Assembly (NCBI GenBank): GCA_026002935.1
Contig: BPGH01000001.1
Span: 1,413,965-1,477,964, forward strand
Source: Acidimicrobiia bacterium
Lineage (GTDB): Bacteria > Actinomycetota > Acidimicrobiia > IMCC26256 > PALSA-610
Reading direction: 5' to 3'
Length of the DNA stretch: 64,000 bases
This document shows positions 17,456 through 25,403 of the stretch, one piece after another. Below the pieces are notes generated by a model. That model was not told the origin of the DNA, made no database searches, and saw only the letters and a program-made list of their open reading frames with translations. The translations under genes were made by a program, and so were the position numbers. Positions within the stretch are counted from its first letter, which is position 1. The number at the start of each line of letters is the position of its first letter.

Positions 17456-17901
17456 GCCGGTGCCTCCTGCCACATCGTGAGGCGCGTGAGCCGCAGGCGC
17501 GCGATGCGCCACGCGCCCGCGTCGAGGCGGTACTCCTCCTCGTAGTGCCCGGCGCCGCACTGCACCCGCCCGTCGGGGAACTCGAGCCGGTCGTACATCG
17601 CCCAGGTGCCGCGCGCGGTCGTGTCGTCGACGACCTCGATCTCGGGCATGTGCCCGTGGTGCACGGTCGTCACCCCTTCGAGGAAGGACGCGACGACGCG
17701 CACGAACCGGTCGCGCCCGCGGACGCGCCCGTCGGCGGGGTCGAGGCCGGTGCGCGCGAGGTCGTCGCTCACGTCGACCTCCACGTCGGCCACGAAGCAC
17801 TCGGCGAGCCGGTCCCACTCCTTGCGATCGATGTGGCGGAAGTAGCGCGCCTTCACGCCCTTCACCGCCTCGACGATCTCCAGCCGTTGCAGCGAGTCCA
17901 T
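17452..17901 (-). CDS. SnoaL-like / nuclear transport factor 2-like protein
   Basis: A 149-residue NTF2-like cone-fold protein (SnoaL_4 type). The pattern is a first helix (IVEAVKGVKARYFRHIDRKEW), the LAECFVADVEVD strand, and a C-terminal sheet with 'AWRIARLRLTRL'. Such proteins act as small isomerases, dehydratases or hydrolases, often in steroid, polyketide or aromatic pathways. The Tyr/Asp/His constellation of ketosteroid isomerases or scytalone dehydratases could not be assigned by eye. It is the first gene of a two-gene operon with the PQQ-propeller lipoprotein (4-nt overlap) and is divergent from the LivK-like gene at 17988. Confidence 0.82.
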   Translation of the reverse strand: MDSLQRLEIVEAVKGVKARYFRHIDRKEWDRLAECFVADVEVDVSDDLARTGLDPADGRVRGRDRFVRVVASFLEGVTTVHHGHMPEIEVVDDTTARGTWAMYDRLEFPDGRVQCGAGHYEEEYRLDAGAWRIARLRLTRLTMWQEAPA

Positions 17902-17935
17902 CCCGGCATGCTCCCACGTGCGCCACCGCCGGTGT

Positions 17936-17971
17936 GAACGTAGAGTTCGCCCACCGAGCGACGGTTCAGAC
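17936..17971 (+). promoter_or_regulatory. GAAC-N5-GTTC inverted repeat and 13-mer CGACGGTTCAGAC
   Basis: The intergenic region before the LivK-like gene holds GAAC-GTAGA-GTTC (17936-17948) and CGACGGTTCAGAC (17959-17971). The 13-mer occurs identically, in the same orientation and at nearly the same distance (15-16 nt) from the start codon, before the amidohydrolase at 21325. A shared promoter or operator is likely; the regulator is unknown, with the TetR at 19.4 kb a candidate. Confidence 0.5.
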
Positions 17972-17987
17972 CCCGGGAGGTCCTCGA

Positions 17988-19319
17988 TGGCCGAGCAGCA
18001 CCGCTACGCCGAGCGCATGTTCCCGCCGCCGGTCGACCACGGGATCGCCCGGCCCGACCGGGCCGTGTGCACCGTCCCGTTCGGGACGAGCTCCTACCTC
18101 GAGGCCGCCGGCGGCGAGGGGCGGGCGTGGTACGAGGGCGGTGGGGCCGTGGGCGAGAAGGCGGTCGCGGAGATCGTCGTGTACCCGCCGACGCGGGGCC
18201 TGCAGACCCAGGGCGACCCGTTCGAGCCGGTGAAGATCGGGATCCTGATCGACATGGACCTCGGCCAGCTCCTCGCCGACTGGATCGACCCGACGATCCT
18301 CGCACTCGAGGACGCCCTCAACGAGGGGGTGTGGGGCCGCAGTCCCGTCGCGATCGTGACCTGCGACGCGCGCGGCCTGCCGCGGGAGAATTACCGCAAG
18401 GTGATCGCGGGATACGACTGGCTCGTCGAGCAGGGCTGTGTCGTGATCCTCGGCCCGATGATCTCCGACAACTGCCTCACGTTGCAGCCGCACGCGGACG
18501 CCGTCGGCGTCCCCGTGATCGGCTGGACCGGCGCGCACCGGTTCGCGAGCGACTACTGCTACACGGTCGCGAACGGCGACATCCCGACCGAGGGCGTGAT
18601 GTGCGCGAATTGGCTGTGGCAGCGCGGCCTGAAGAAGGTCGGGATGTTCTGGGAGGTCGGCTCCTCGGGCCGCGACTACGCGGACTTCTTCCGCGACGAG
18701 GCGATCCGCCTCGGCCTCACGATCACCCGCGAGGTGAAGCTCGAGCCCAACCCGCGCAACCTGAAGGAGCACCTCGCCGAGATGCGCGACATGGGCACCG
18801 AGGGCATCTACTACGGCGGGTACGGGTACGCGACGTTCCACTTCGCGGAGGCCTTCCGGGCCCTCGACTGGGGACCCGCCGCGCGTGATGGGCACCGCGT
18901 TCATGTTCTACTCGAACTCGAACAAGTGGGCCGAGGGCCTCGAGGGCTGGCACGGCGTCGACCAGCTCGGCGAGGACGGCCAGAACCCGAACTACGAGGC
19001 GATGGTCCGCCGCTTCGAGAAGCGCTTCGGTCGCAAGACCCGCAACGTCGTCGTCGCGCTCGCGTACGACACGGCCCGCGCCGCGATCCACGGCATCGCG
19101 AACGCGAAGATCCCGATCCCGCGCGAGGTGCGCGACGGGCTCGACCGGATCCGCTGGATGCCCGCGACGAACGGCGGGCCGTCGTGCTACATCCAGTTCG
19201 GCCCCGGCGACCACAAGGGCTACAAGGGCGACTTCCTCACGATCCGCGAGCTGCGCGGCGGCGAGCTGCGCTTCGACGGGTACTACCGCCCCGAATGGCC
19301 CTCCAACCGCGCCGTGTGA
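17988..19319 (+). pseudogene. LivK-like substrate-binding protein without signal peptide (frameshifted)
   Basis: A type-1 periplasmic-binding-fold protein of about 443 residues in two frames. The first frame runs from MAEQHRYAERMF through a clear receptor fold (EPVKIGILIDMDLGQLLADW, then 'VVILGPMISDNC'). It leaves frame at a run of four G at 18870-18873. The second frame continues with MGTAFMFYSNSNKWAEGL to the stop. Removing one G restores a continuous protein (LDWDPPRVMGTAF). The ATG follows a GGGAGGTCCTCG ribosome-binding site. No signal peptide or lipobox is present and no permease or ATPase adjoins it, so it may be a cytoplasmic ligand sensor of the AmiC type rather than a transporter component. 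A true pseudogene and a sequencing error are both possible. Confidence 0.75.
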
Positions 19320-19329
19320 CGGCGAGGGG

Positions 19330-19368
19330 CCCGGTGCCCCGCCGGCCCGGCCCGGGTGGGGTGCCGGG
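19330..19368. terminator. Strong hairpin between convergent genes
   Basis: CCCGGTGCCCC (19330-19340) pairs over all 11 positions, with two G-U, to GGGGTGCCGGG (19358-19368). It lies between the stop of the LivK-like gene and the stop of the convergent TetR gene, the expected place for a bidirectional terminator. Confidence 0.6.
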
Positions 19369-19382
19369 ACGGGGCGGACGGC

Positions 19383-20042
19383 TCAGCGGCCGAACGCGGC
19401 GTCGACGATCTCGTGGAGCTCGGCGCGCGTCATGCGCTCCTCCCGCCCGTCGCCGACCACCAGCGGGTCGGTCGCCTGGTAGGCCGACACGATCCCGCTG
19501 AACAGCCGCGCGAGCACCTCCGGGTCGCCGTCGCGCAGCTCTCCCGCGTCCTGGCCGGCGCGGAACAGCTTCGCCTGCAGCGTCATGGCCTCCGTGAAGT
19601 TGTCGCTCACCGCCTGGTCGATGCGGGACTCGAGCGCGCCGAGCGTGACCCCCGTCGCCCGCAGGAAGAGCCGCCCGAAGTTGGCGTGCTCGCGGAAGAA
19701 GTCGACCTGGTGGTCGACGAGCCGGTGCAGGGTGGCACGCGGCGAGGAACCGTCGCCGACGACCGCGCGCATCCCCTCCATGAACTCCGCGCCGCGCCGC
19801 AGGTAGATCTGCACGAACAGGTCGTCCTTGTCGGCGAAGAACGAGTACACGCCGCCGACCGAGAACTCGGCGGCGGCCGCGATCTCCTTCACGGTCGCGT
19901 CGTGGAAGCCCTTGCGCGCGAACACCTCCTCCGCGGCGTCGAGGATCTGGGCGCGACCGAGCTCCTCGCGCAGCCGCCGCCGCGCCTCACGCGGCCCGGG
20001 TGCCCCCGCCGGCGCCGGCCGGCGCGGCCGCTCCCCGCTCAC
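19383..20042 (-). CDS. TetR/AcrR-family transcriptional regulator
   Basis: A 219-residue TetR-type repressor. The N-terminal helix-turn-helix reads ILDAAEEVFARKGFHDATVKE with the recognition segment 'FSVGGVYSFFADKDDLF'; the rest is an all-helical ligand domain. The start is the GTG overlapping the amidohydrolase stop (GTGA), so it is translated with that gene. The 13-mer and the GAAC/GTTC repeats upstream of the amidohydrolase and of the LivK-like gene are candidate operators. The ORF track fuses it to upstream shadow sequence (786 aa). Loss of the repressor would probably derepress its own operon; the ligand is unknown. Confidence 0.88.
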   Translation of the reverse strand: MSGERPRRPAPAGAPGPREARRRLREELGRAQILDAAEEVFARKGFHDATVKEIAAAAEFSVGGVYSFFADKDDLFVQIYLRRGAEFMEGMRAVVGDGSSPRATLHRLVDHQVDFFREHANFGRLFLRATGVTLGALESRIDQAVSDNFTEAMTLQAKLFRAGQDAGELRDGDPEVLARLFSGIVSAYQATDPLVVGDGREERMTRAELHEIVDAAFGR

Positions 20043-21325
20043 GCGGTCGCCCGCTGCGCGAGCTCCCCGAGGCTGGGGCGCTCCGCACCCGCGTAGCGGC
20101 CCTTGTCCATCGAGCGGATCGACACGTCGTGCCCGGCGACCTCCGCGCGCAGCGCGCCGACGGTGCAACGCTCCCGCGGCCGGTGCGCGAACGGGTCGAA
20201 GCGGTACCAGCGCATCGCGTTCTCGTGGGTGATCTTGTTCAGGTCCTCGTCGGGCACCCCGTAGCGGGCCGCGACCCGGTGGAGCTCCTCGGGCGCGTGG
20301 GGCCACGACGAGTCGGAGTGCGGGTAGTCCTGCTCCCAGCAGATGTTGTCGATGCCGATCTCGTGGCGCAGCGACAGGCCGATCGGGTCCGCGATGAAGC
20401 AGGTGAGGATGTGCTCGCGGAACACGTCGGACGGGCGCCGGTCGCCGAAGTCCTGCCCGGTCCACAGGTGGTGCATGTCGTAGGTGCGGTCGAGCCGGTC
20501 GAGGAAGTACGGGATCCACCCGGTGCCGCCCTCCGACAGCGCGACCTTCAGCGCCGGGAACTCCTTGAACACCCGCGACCACACGAGGTCGGCGGCCGCC
20601 GCGCAGATGTTCATCGGCTGGAGCGTGATCATGACGTCCATCGGGGCGTTGGGCGCCGTGACCGCGAGCTGCCCCGACGACCCGAGGTGGATGTTGAGGA
20701 TCGTGCCCTCGTCGACGAGTGCCCGCCACAACGGGTCCCAGTGGTCGTCGTGGAAGCTGGGAAGACCGAGCGTCGCGGGGTTCTCGGTGAAGGTCAGCGA
20801 GTGGCAGCCCTTCGCGGCGACGCGCCGCACCTCCTGCGCGCACAGCTCGGGGTCCCACAGCACCGGCAGCGCCATCGGGATGAACCGCCCCGGGTAGGAG
20901 CCGCACCACTCGTCGATGTGCCAGTCGTTGTAGGCCTGCACGACGGCGAGCGCGAGGTCCTTGTCCTTCGTGTTGAGGAACAGGCGGCCCGAGAAGGACG
21001 GGAACGACGGGAAGTTCATCGTCGCGAGCACGCCGCCCGCGCTCATGTCCTTCACGCGCTCGTGCACGTCGTAGCAGCCGGGCCGCATCTCGTCGAAGGC
21101 CGTCGGGTTGACGCCGTACTCCTCCTTCGGGCGCCCGGCGACCGCGTTGAGCCCGATGTTGGGGATCTGCGCGCCCTCGAACGTCCACACGTCGTTGCCC
21201 TCGTCGGTGCGCACGACCCTGGGGGCGCGATCCGCGTAGCGCGCCGGGAGGCGGCCGTCGAAGAGGTGCGGCGGCTCGACCACGTGGTCGTCGACGCTGA
21301 TGAAGATCATGTCCTCGACGTTCAT
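20039..21325 (-). CDS. Amidohydrolase family protein (Amidohydro_2-like)
   Basis: A 428-residue TIM-barrel metal hydrolase/decarboxylase, paralogous in family to the gene at 7.3-8.6 kb. The N-terminal metal motif is DDHVVEPP. A central 'VALSEGGTGWIPYFLDRLDR' and the C-terminal 'CWEQDYPHSDSSWP' hold the other expected acidic/His residues. The ATG lies 5 nt after GGAGG; the ORF track's GTG start 6 nt upstream is less well placed. It is followed by an overlapping TetR gene. This subgroup is common in actinomycete catabolic clusters, usually without a known reaction. Confidence 0.88.
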   Translation of the reverse strand: MNVEDMIFISVDDHVVEPPHLFDGRLPARYADRAPRVVRTDEGNDVWTFEGAQIPNIGLNAVAGRPKEEYGVNPTAFDEMRPGCYDVHERVKDMSAGGVLATMNFPSFPSFSGRLFLNTKDKDLALAVVQAYNDWHIDEWCGSYPGRFIPMALPVLWDPELCAQEVRRVAAKGCHSLTFTENPATLGLPSFHDDHWDPLWRALVDEGTILNIHLGSSGQLAVTAPNAPMDVMITLQPMNICAAAADLVWSRVFKEFPALKVALSEGGTGWIPYFLDRLDRTYDMHHLWTGQDFGDRRPSDVFREHILTCFIADPIGLSLRHEIGIDNICWEQDYPHSDSSWPHAPEELHRVAARYGVPDEDLNKITHENAMRWYRFDPFAHRPRERCTVGALRAEVAGHDVSIRSMDKGRYAGAERPSLGELAQRATA

Positions 21326-21340
21326 CGCCACCTCCGGCGT

Positions 21341-21356
21341 GTCTGAACCGTCGTTC
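21341..21356 (-). promoter_or_regulatory. Shared 13-mer and GAAC-N4-GTTC repeat before amidohydrolase
   Basis: Toward the gene the sequence reads CGACGGTTCAGAC (complement of 21341-21353), identical to 17959-17971 and placed 15 nt before the start. GAAC-CGTC-GTTC (21345-21356) overlaps it. The first amidohydrolase (8566) shares TTCGGAGCG further upstream in its leader, pointing to related promoters. Confidence 0.5.
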
Positions 21357-21489
21357 TGCGCTCCGAACGCTACTTCGACCCGGTGGGGCAGCGCACCCCT
21401 CGGGCCCCCGGACGCGCCGCCCGCCTAGGGTCTGCGGAACCACGGGCCGCCCGCGACGACGCGGGCGGCACTCCGCACGGAGGTGCGAC

Positions 21490-22581
21490 ATGGCCGACCG
21501 GACCGATCCGTGGCGCCGGATCGCCGCCGTGGCCGCCGCGCTCGGCGCGCTCGCCGCGTGCTCGGGGGACGACGGCGCGGCCGGCGACCCCGAGCCCGGC
21601 ACCTCGACGGCCGCGCCCGCGACCACCACGACGGTGCCCGCCACCGAGGTCGGGGCCGCGCCGTCGGGGGGCTGCGGCGGCGCGACGGCGCCGCCCCCGG
21701 GCGAATCGACCGTGACCACCACCTCGGGCGGCGTCGAGCGCACCTACGTGCGCCACGTGCCGCCCGCCCACGACGGCACGACGCCGGTGCCGGTCGTGGT
21801 CGACTTCCACGGCTACGCGGAGGGCGCGGCCGTGCACGTGCTGATGAGCGGCCTCGGGCCCTACGGGGACGAGCAGGGCTTCGTCACGATCACGCCGCAG
21901 GGGCTCGGCGCGGTGCCGCGCTGGGACGTGCAGACCGGGTCCGCCGACCTCGCCTTCTTCGGGGACCTGCTCGCGGAGATCGGGCGCACGCTGTGCGTCG
22001 ACACGAACCGCGTGTACGTGACCGGCCTGTCGAACGGCGCCTTCATGACCTCCGCGGTCGCGTGCGCGTACGCGGACCGCGTCGCCGCGGTCGCACCGGT
22101 CGCGGGGATCCGCGCGATCGAGGGGTGCGACCCGGCGCGCGCGGTGCCGGTGGTCGCGTTCCACGGCACGGCCGACGGCTTCGTGACCTACGACGGCTCG
22201 CTCGGCGAGGCGGCGCTCGACCTGCCCGCGCCCGACGGCTCCGGGCGGACGCTGCGCGATCTCGTCGAGGCGGGTGAGGTGCCGCCGCGCGAGGCGCAGG
22301 GCCCGTCGGTGCCCGAGACCACCGCGGCGTGGGCGGAGCGCAACGGCTGCGCGGCGGGTGAACCGGCCGAGGAGCAGGTCGCGAGCGACGTCACCCGCCT
22401 CGCGTGGGACTGCCCGCCGGGTGCCGAGGTCGTGCTGTACCGCGTCGAGGGCGGCGGCCACTCGTGGCCGGGCAGCGAGTTCTCGCGCAGCATCGAGGCC
22501 GTGATCGGGCCGACGACCTCCTCGATCAGCGCGAACGAGGAGATGTGGGCGTTCTTCGAGGAGCACCCGCTGCGCCCGTGA
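21490..22581 (+). CDS. PHB-depolymerase/LpqC-like alpha/beta hydrolase lipoprotein
   Basis: A 363-residue secreted hydrolase of the polyhydroxybutyrate-depolymerase/feruloyl-esterase-like (LpqC) family. It has a Sec signal with lipobox LAAC (Cys24) and a Thr/Pro-rich linker to about residue 75. The catalytic domain follows, with oxyanion 'VVVDFHGYAEGA', nucleophile elbow GLSNGAF (Ser181), and a terminal GGGHSWPG carrying the catalytic His. Ten or so residues after the start are basic (DPWRRIAAV). Ahead of the ATG is CGGAGGTGCGAC, a good ribosome-binding site. It is divergent from the amidohydrolase and convergent with a small membrane protein. It may release ester-linked substrates outside the cell for uptake. 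Confidence 0.88.
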   Translation: MADRTDPWRRIAAVAAALGALAACSGDDGAAGDPEPGTSTAAPATTTTVPATEVGAAPSGGCGGATAPPPGESTVTTTSGGVERTYVRHVPPAHDGTTPVPVVVDFHGYAEGAAVHVLMSGLGPYGDEQGFVTITPQGLGAVPRWDVQTGSADLAFFGDLLAEIGRTLCVDTNRVYVTGLSNGAFMTSAVACAYADRVAAVAPVAGIRAIEGCDPARAVPVVAFHGTADGFVTYDGSLGEAALDLPAPDGSGRTLRDLVEAGEVPPREAQGPSVPETTAAWAERNGCAAGEPAEEQVASDVTRLAWDCPPGAEVVLYRVEGGGHSWPGSEFSRSIEAVIGPTTSSISANEEMWAFFEEHPLRP

Positions 22582-22618
22582 CGGCCGCGCCGGACCGGGA
22601 CGGGAACGGGGCGGCCGT
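22581..22618. terminator. Bidirectional hairpin between convergent genes
   Basis: ACGGCCGC (22581-22588) and GCGGCCGT (22611-22618) form a perfect 8-bp stem that reaches both stop codons of the convergent hydrolase and small membrane protein genes. Confidence 0.5.
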
Positions 22619-22914
22619 CAGCACCCCCCGGGCCGGGCCACGCGCCGCCGTCCGTAGCCGGACGCGCCGGACAGCGCGCCCAGGTCCATGAGGAACCCGG
22701 CGGTGACGACGAACCAGCCCAGGCCGGTCACGCCGGCGAGCGGCGCGTACGCGACGACCCAGAAGAACGTCGTGTAGGGGAGGAACACGAAGCCGAGCAA
22801 CGGCAGCCACCAGTCGTCGAACGCGCGCCCGAGCCGGTCGGTGAAGATCCAGGTGAGCACGACCGCGATCCGCGGGAACGCGGTCCCCAGGAGCACGACG
22901 AGGCAGCCGCACAT
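22618..22914 (-). CDS. Small hypothetical membrane protein
   Basis: A 98-residue protein with about three hydrophobic segments (CGCLVVLLGTAFPRIAVVLTW; WLPLLGFVFLPYTTFFWVVAY; GLGWFVVTAGFLMDLGAL) and an Arg-rich C-terminus. The 'FTDRLGRAFDDWWLPLLGFVFLPYTT' stretch is typical of a conserved small actinobacterial membrane protein family without known function. The start ATG lies 11 nt after GGAGG, a long spacing. It stands alone, convergent with the hydrolase and divergent from the CoA-transferase pair. No function can be assigned. Confidence 0.7.
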   Translation of the reverse strand: MCGCLVVLLGTAFPRIAVVLTWIFTDRLGRAFDDWWLPLLGFVFLPYTTFFWVVAYAPLAGVTGLGWFVVTAGFLMDLGALSGASGYGRRRVARPGGC

Positions 22915-22959
22915 GCGGGCCGCATCCTCCCACGGGCCGGACCGGACCGCTGCATGACG

Positions 22960-22973
22960 TGACACGCGTGTCA
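22960..22973. promoter_or_regulatory. Perfect 14-bp palindrome TGACACGCGTGTCA
   Basis: A perfect palindrome centred 17 nt upstream of the first CoA-transferase start, in the divergent promoter region with the small membrane protein. A dimeric regulator site is the likely reading; TetR-type proteins commonly use such uninterrupted palindromes. No identical second copy was noticed in the window. Confidence 0.5.
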
Positions 22974-22983
22974 GCAGTGGGCG

Positions 22984-24171
22984 ATGATGCGCGCCATGGC
23001 CGGACCGTTGGAAGGCGTGCGCGTCCTCGACCTGTCCTGGGGGATCGCGGGGGCGCTCGGTGTGCAGCTCCTGGCCGAGCAGGGGGCCGACGTCATCAAG
23101 GTCGAGCCGCCCGGCGGTTGCCCGTTCCGCGACTACCAGGGGTACGCGGTGTGGGACCGCTCGAAGCGCTCGGTGACCGTGGACCTGAAGCACCCCGGGG
23201 GCCTCGACGCGTTCCGCCGCCTCGCCGACACGGCCGACGTGCTGGTCGAGACGTTCCGCCCCGGGGTCACCGACCGGCTCGGCATCGGCTTCGAGGCGCT
23301 CCACGCCCGCAACCCGCGGCTCGTCTACGCGTCGTGCCCCGCCTACCCGGAAGGGCACCGCCTCGCGCACCGGCCGGGCTACGACGCGCTCGTGCAGGCG
23401 AGCAGCGGCCAGCAGTGGGAGCAGCCCGGCTGGCGCTTCGGGCCGATCTTCCTCCACCTCCCGCTGCCGAGCATGGCCGCGATGTTCCTGCTGCCGTCGG
23501 GGATCCTCGCCGCGCTCGTCGCCCGCGAGCGCACGGGCCGGGGCCAGCACGTCCGCACGTCGCTGTTCCAGGGGGCGCTCCTGTTCACCACGCAGATCTG
23601 GACGTGGGCGCCGAACGCGACGTCCGCGTTCTTCGGGGGGATGGTCAAGTCGTACCCGCCCGGGGTGCACCAGGAGCTGATCTACGAGGTCGCCGGCGGC
23701 CGGTGGGTGCACACCTCGATCATGAGCGGGCTGGCGCCGGTCAAGGGCCAGGACGAGATCCTCGGCCTGCCGTTCGAGGCGAGCGACCCGTCGCGGTTCC
23801 CGCTGCTGTCGCCCGAGGAGCGGGCCCGGATCACGCCGATGCGGCGTGCCGCGTACAAGGCGGCCGAGCGCGACCGCCTCATCGAGGAGTTCCGCGCGAA
23901 CAACCACGCGATCGAGGCGATCGTCCCGATGGAGGAGGCGCTCGGCGCGACCGGCTCGCCCAACCCGCAGCTCGTCGCGAACGGGATGATCGCGACGGTC
24001 GAGGACCCCGAGCGCGGCACGACCACGCAGGTCGGCGTGCCGCTGCACTTCGGGCGGACGCCGGCGGCACTGCGCGGACCGCGGCCACGGCTGGGCGAGC
24101 ACAACGCGCAGGTGTGGGGTGAGGTCGGCTGCACCCCCGAGCAGATCGCCGAGTTCACGGAGGTGCGCTGA
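22984..24171 (+). CDS. CaiB/BaiF CoA-transferase family protein, nucleophile missing
   Basis: A 395-residue class III CoA-transferase-fold protein with the family N-terminus (LEGVRVLDLSWGIAGALGVQLLAEQGADVIKVEPPGG) and 'VETFRPGVTDRLGIG'. In formyl-CoA transferase the nucleophile is Asp169, located before the segment GILAAL. Here the aligned position reads LPSMAAM before GILAAL, so Ser163 replaces the Asp. The partner gene immediately downstream keeps the Asp and starts in the stop codon of this gene (TGATG). A heteromeric enzyme with one non-catalytic subunit, as known for some class III enzymes (for example BbsEF), is therefore likely. No ribosome-binding site is seen; ATGs at 22987 and 22996 are alternative starts. 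Confidence 0.85.
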   Translation: MMRAMAGPLEGVRVLDLSWGIAGALGVQLLAEQGADVIKVEPPGGCPFRDYQGYAVWDRSKRSVTVDLKHPGGLDAFRRLADTADVLVETFRPGVTDRLGIGFEALHARNPRLVYASCPAYPEGHRLAHRPGYDALVQASSGQQWEQPGWRFGPIFLHLPLPSMAAMFLLPSGILAALVARERTGRGQHVRTSLFQGALLFTTQIWTWAPNATSAFFGGMVKSYPPGVHQELIYEVAGGRWVHTSIMSGLAPVKGQDEILGLPFEASDPSRFPLLSPEERARITPMRRAAYKAAERDRLIEEFRANNHAIEAIVPMEEALGATGSPNPQLVANGMIATVEDPERGTTTQVGVPLHFGRTPAALRGPRPRLGEHNAQVWGEVGCTPEQIAEFTEVR

Positions 24172-25376
24172 TGCGGGCGCTCGAGGGCGTCGTGCTGATC
24201 GACTTCGGCCAGTACCTCGCCGGGCCGTTCGGGCCGATGATCCTGGGCGACCTCGGCGCCGACGTCATCAAGGTCGAGCCGATCGCCGGCGACGGCATGC
24301 GCATGGTGAACCAGCCGTTCTGCGGCGCGACCCGGGGCAAGCGCGACATCGCGCTCGACCTGAAGAGCGAGGCCGGGAAGCGGATCGCGCTCGAGCTCGT
24401 GGCACGCGCCGACATCGTCCACCACAACATGACCAAGGGCGTCGCCGACCGGCTCGGCATCGGCTACGAGCACTGCAAGGCCGTCAAGCCCGACATCGTG
24501 TACTGCAACACGTACGCGTACGGGCTCGACGGGCCCCAGTCGCACTTCGGCGGCCTCGACCCGCTGTTCCAGGCCGCTGCAGGGATCGAGTACGAGGCCG
24601 GTCCGGTCCACGCGGGCAACACGCCCCTGTACCTGCGCTTCGGGATGACCGACACGGCGAACGCGATGCTGTCGATCGTCGGCTGCCTCGCGGCCCTGTA
24701 CCACCAGCGGCGCACGGGCGAGGGCCAGGAGCTGTGGACGTCGCTGCTCGACGCCGCGGCGCTCCTGTCGTCGGACGCGATGCTCGTCGGTGGCGAGGCG
24801 TCGCCGCGGCCGCGCCTCGACGCCGACCAGTGCGGCATCGACGCCTGCTACCGCCTCTACCGGACGCAGGACGACTGGATCCAGATCTGCGCGGTGAAGC
24901 CGGAGCACTGGCGCGGCCTGTGTGCGGCGCTCGGCCTCCCCGAGCTGGCCGACGACGAGCGCTTCGCGACCCCCGCGGCGCGGGCCGAGCACCGCCAGCA
25001 GCTCGAGGCGCTGCTCGCGCCGGCGTTCGCGACCCGCACGTCGATCGTCTGGACGCGCCTGCTCGACGAGCACGGTGTCCCCAACGAGATCCCGATCGAG
25101 ACCAAGGCGGGCGAGCGCGTGCTGTTCGACGCCGACAACGAGCGGCTCGGCCTCGTCGTCGAGTACGAGCAGCCCGTCCTCGGCCGGATGCGCCAGTTCG
25201 GGAACCTGGTCGACTTCTCCGAGACGCCCGGCGAGATCCGCGGCCCGACGCCGCGTGTCGGTGAGCACACCCGCGAGATCCTGGCGTGGCTCGGCTACTC
25301 CGACGACGAGATGGCGAAGCTGAAGGAGGACGCCGTCGTCTACTGGCCCGACGAGCACTACCGCTGGACGGTCTGA
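24171..25376 (+). CDS. CaiB/BaiF family CoA-transferase (catalytic partner)
   Basis: A 401-residue class III CoA-transferase with the full N-terminal motif (GVVLIDFGQYLAGPFGPMILGDLGADVIKVEP), 'VHHNMTKGVADRLGIGYE', and the nucleophile region GMTDTANAML, in which Asp161 aligns with Asp169 of formyl-CoA transferase. It would transfer CoA from a donor such as succinyl-CoA to a carboxylic acid substrate. It is coupled to the upstream paralogue by a 1-nt overlap and converges on the acyl-CoA ligase at 25404. Together with that ligase it offers two independent ways of making CoA thioesters in this block. Confidence 0.9.
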   Translation: MRALEGVVLIDFGQYLAGPFGPMILGDLGADVIKVEPIAGDGMRMVNQPFCGATRGKRDIALDLKSEAGKRIALELVARADIVHHNMTKGVADRLGIGYEHCKAVKPDIVYCNTYAYGLDGPQSHFGGLDPLFQAAAGIEYEAGPVHAGNTPLYLRFGMTDTANAMLSIVGCLAALYHQRRTGEGQELWTSLLDAAALLSSDAMLVGGEASPRPRLDADQCGIDACYRLYRTQDDWIQICAVKPEHWRGLCAALGLPELADDERFATPAARAEHRQQLEALLAPAFATRTSIVWTRLLDEHGVPNEIPIETKAGERVLFDADNERLGLVVEYEQPVLGRMRQFGNLVDFSETPGEIRGPTPRVGEHTREILAWLGYSDDEMAKLKEDAVVYWPDEHYRWTV

Positions 25377-25397
25377 CCCGCCGGACGCGCGCGGGTC
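25375..25397. terminator. Hairpin between convergent CoA-transferase and CoA-ligase genes
   Basis: GACCCGC (25375-25381) and GCGGGTC (25391-25397) form a perfect 7-bp stem with a 9-nt loop in the 27-nt gap between convergent stops. Confidence 0.45.
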
Positions 25398-25403
25398 GGC
25401 CGC

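Noticed and set aside
17936-21356. GAAC/GTTC repeats as KstR sites of a steroid regulon
   Set aside because: KstR sites need AAC-N2-GTT spacing; here the spacers are 4, 5 or longer. No kstR-like gene was recognised.
19383-21743. 786-aa ORF as a fusion of TetR with other sequence
   Set aside because: The upstream part is a shadow of the amidohydrolase; TetR begins at a GTG overlapping its stop.
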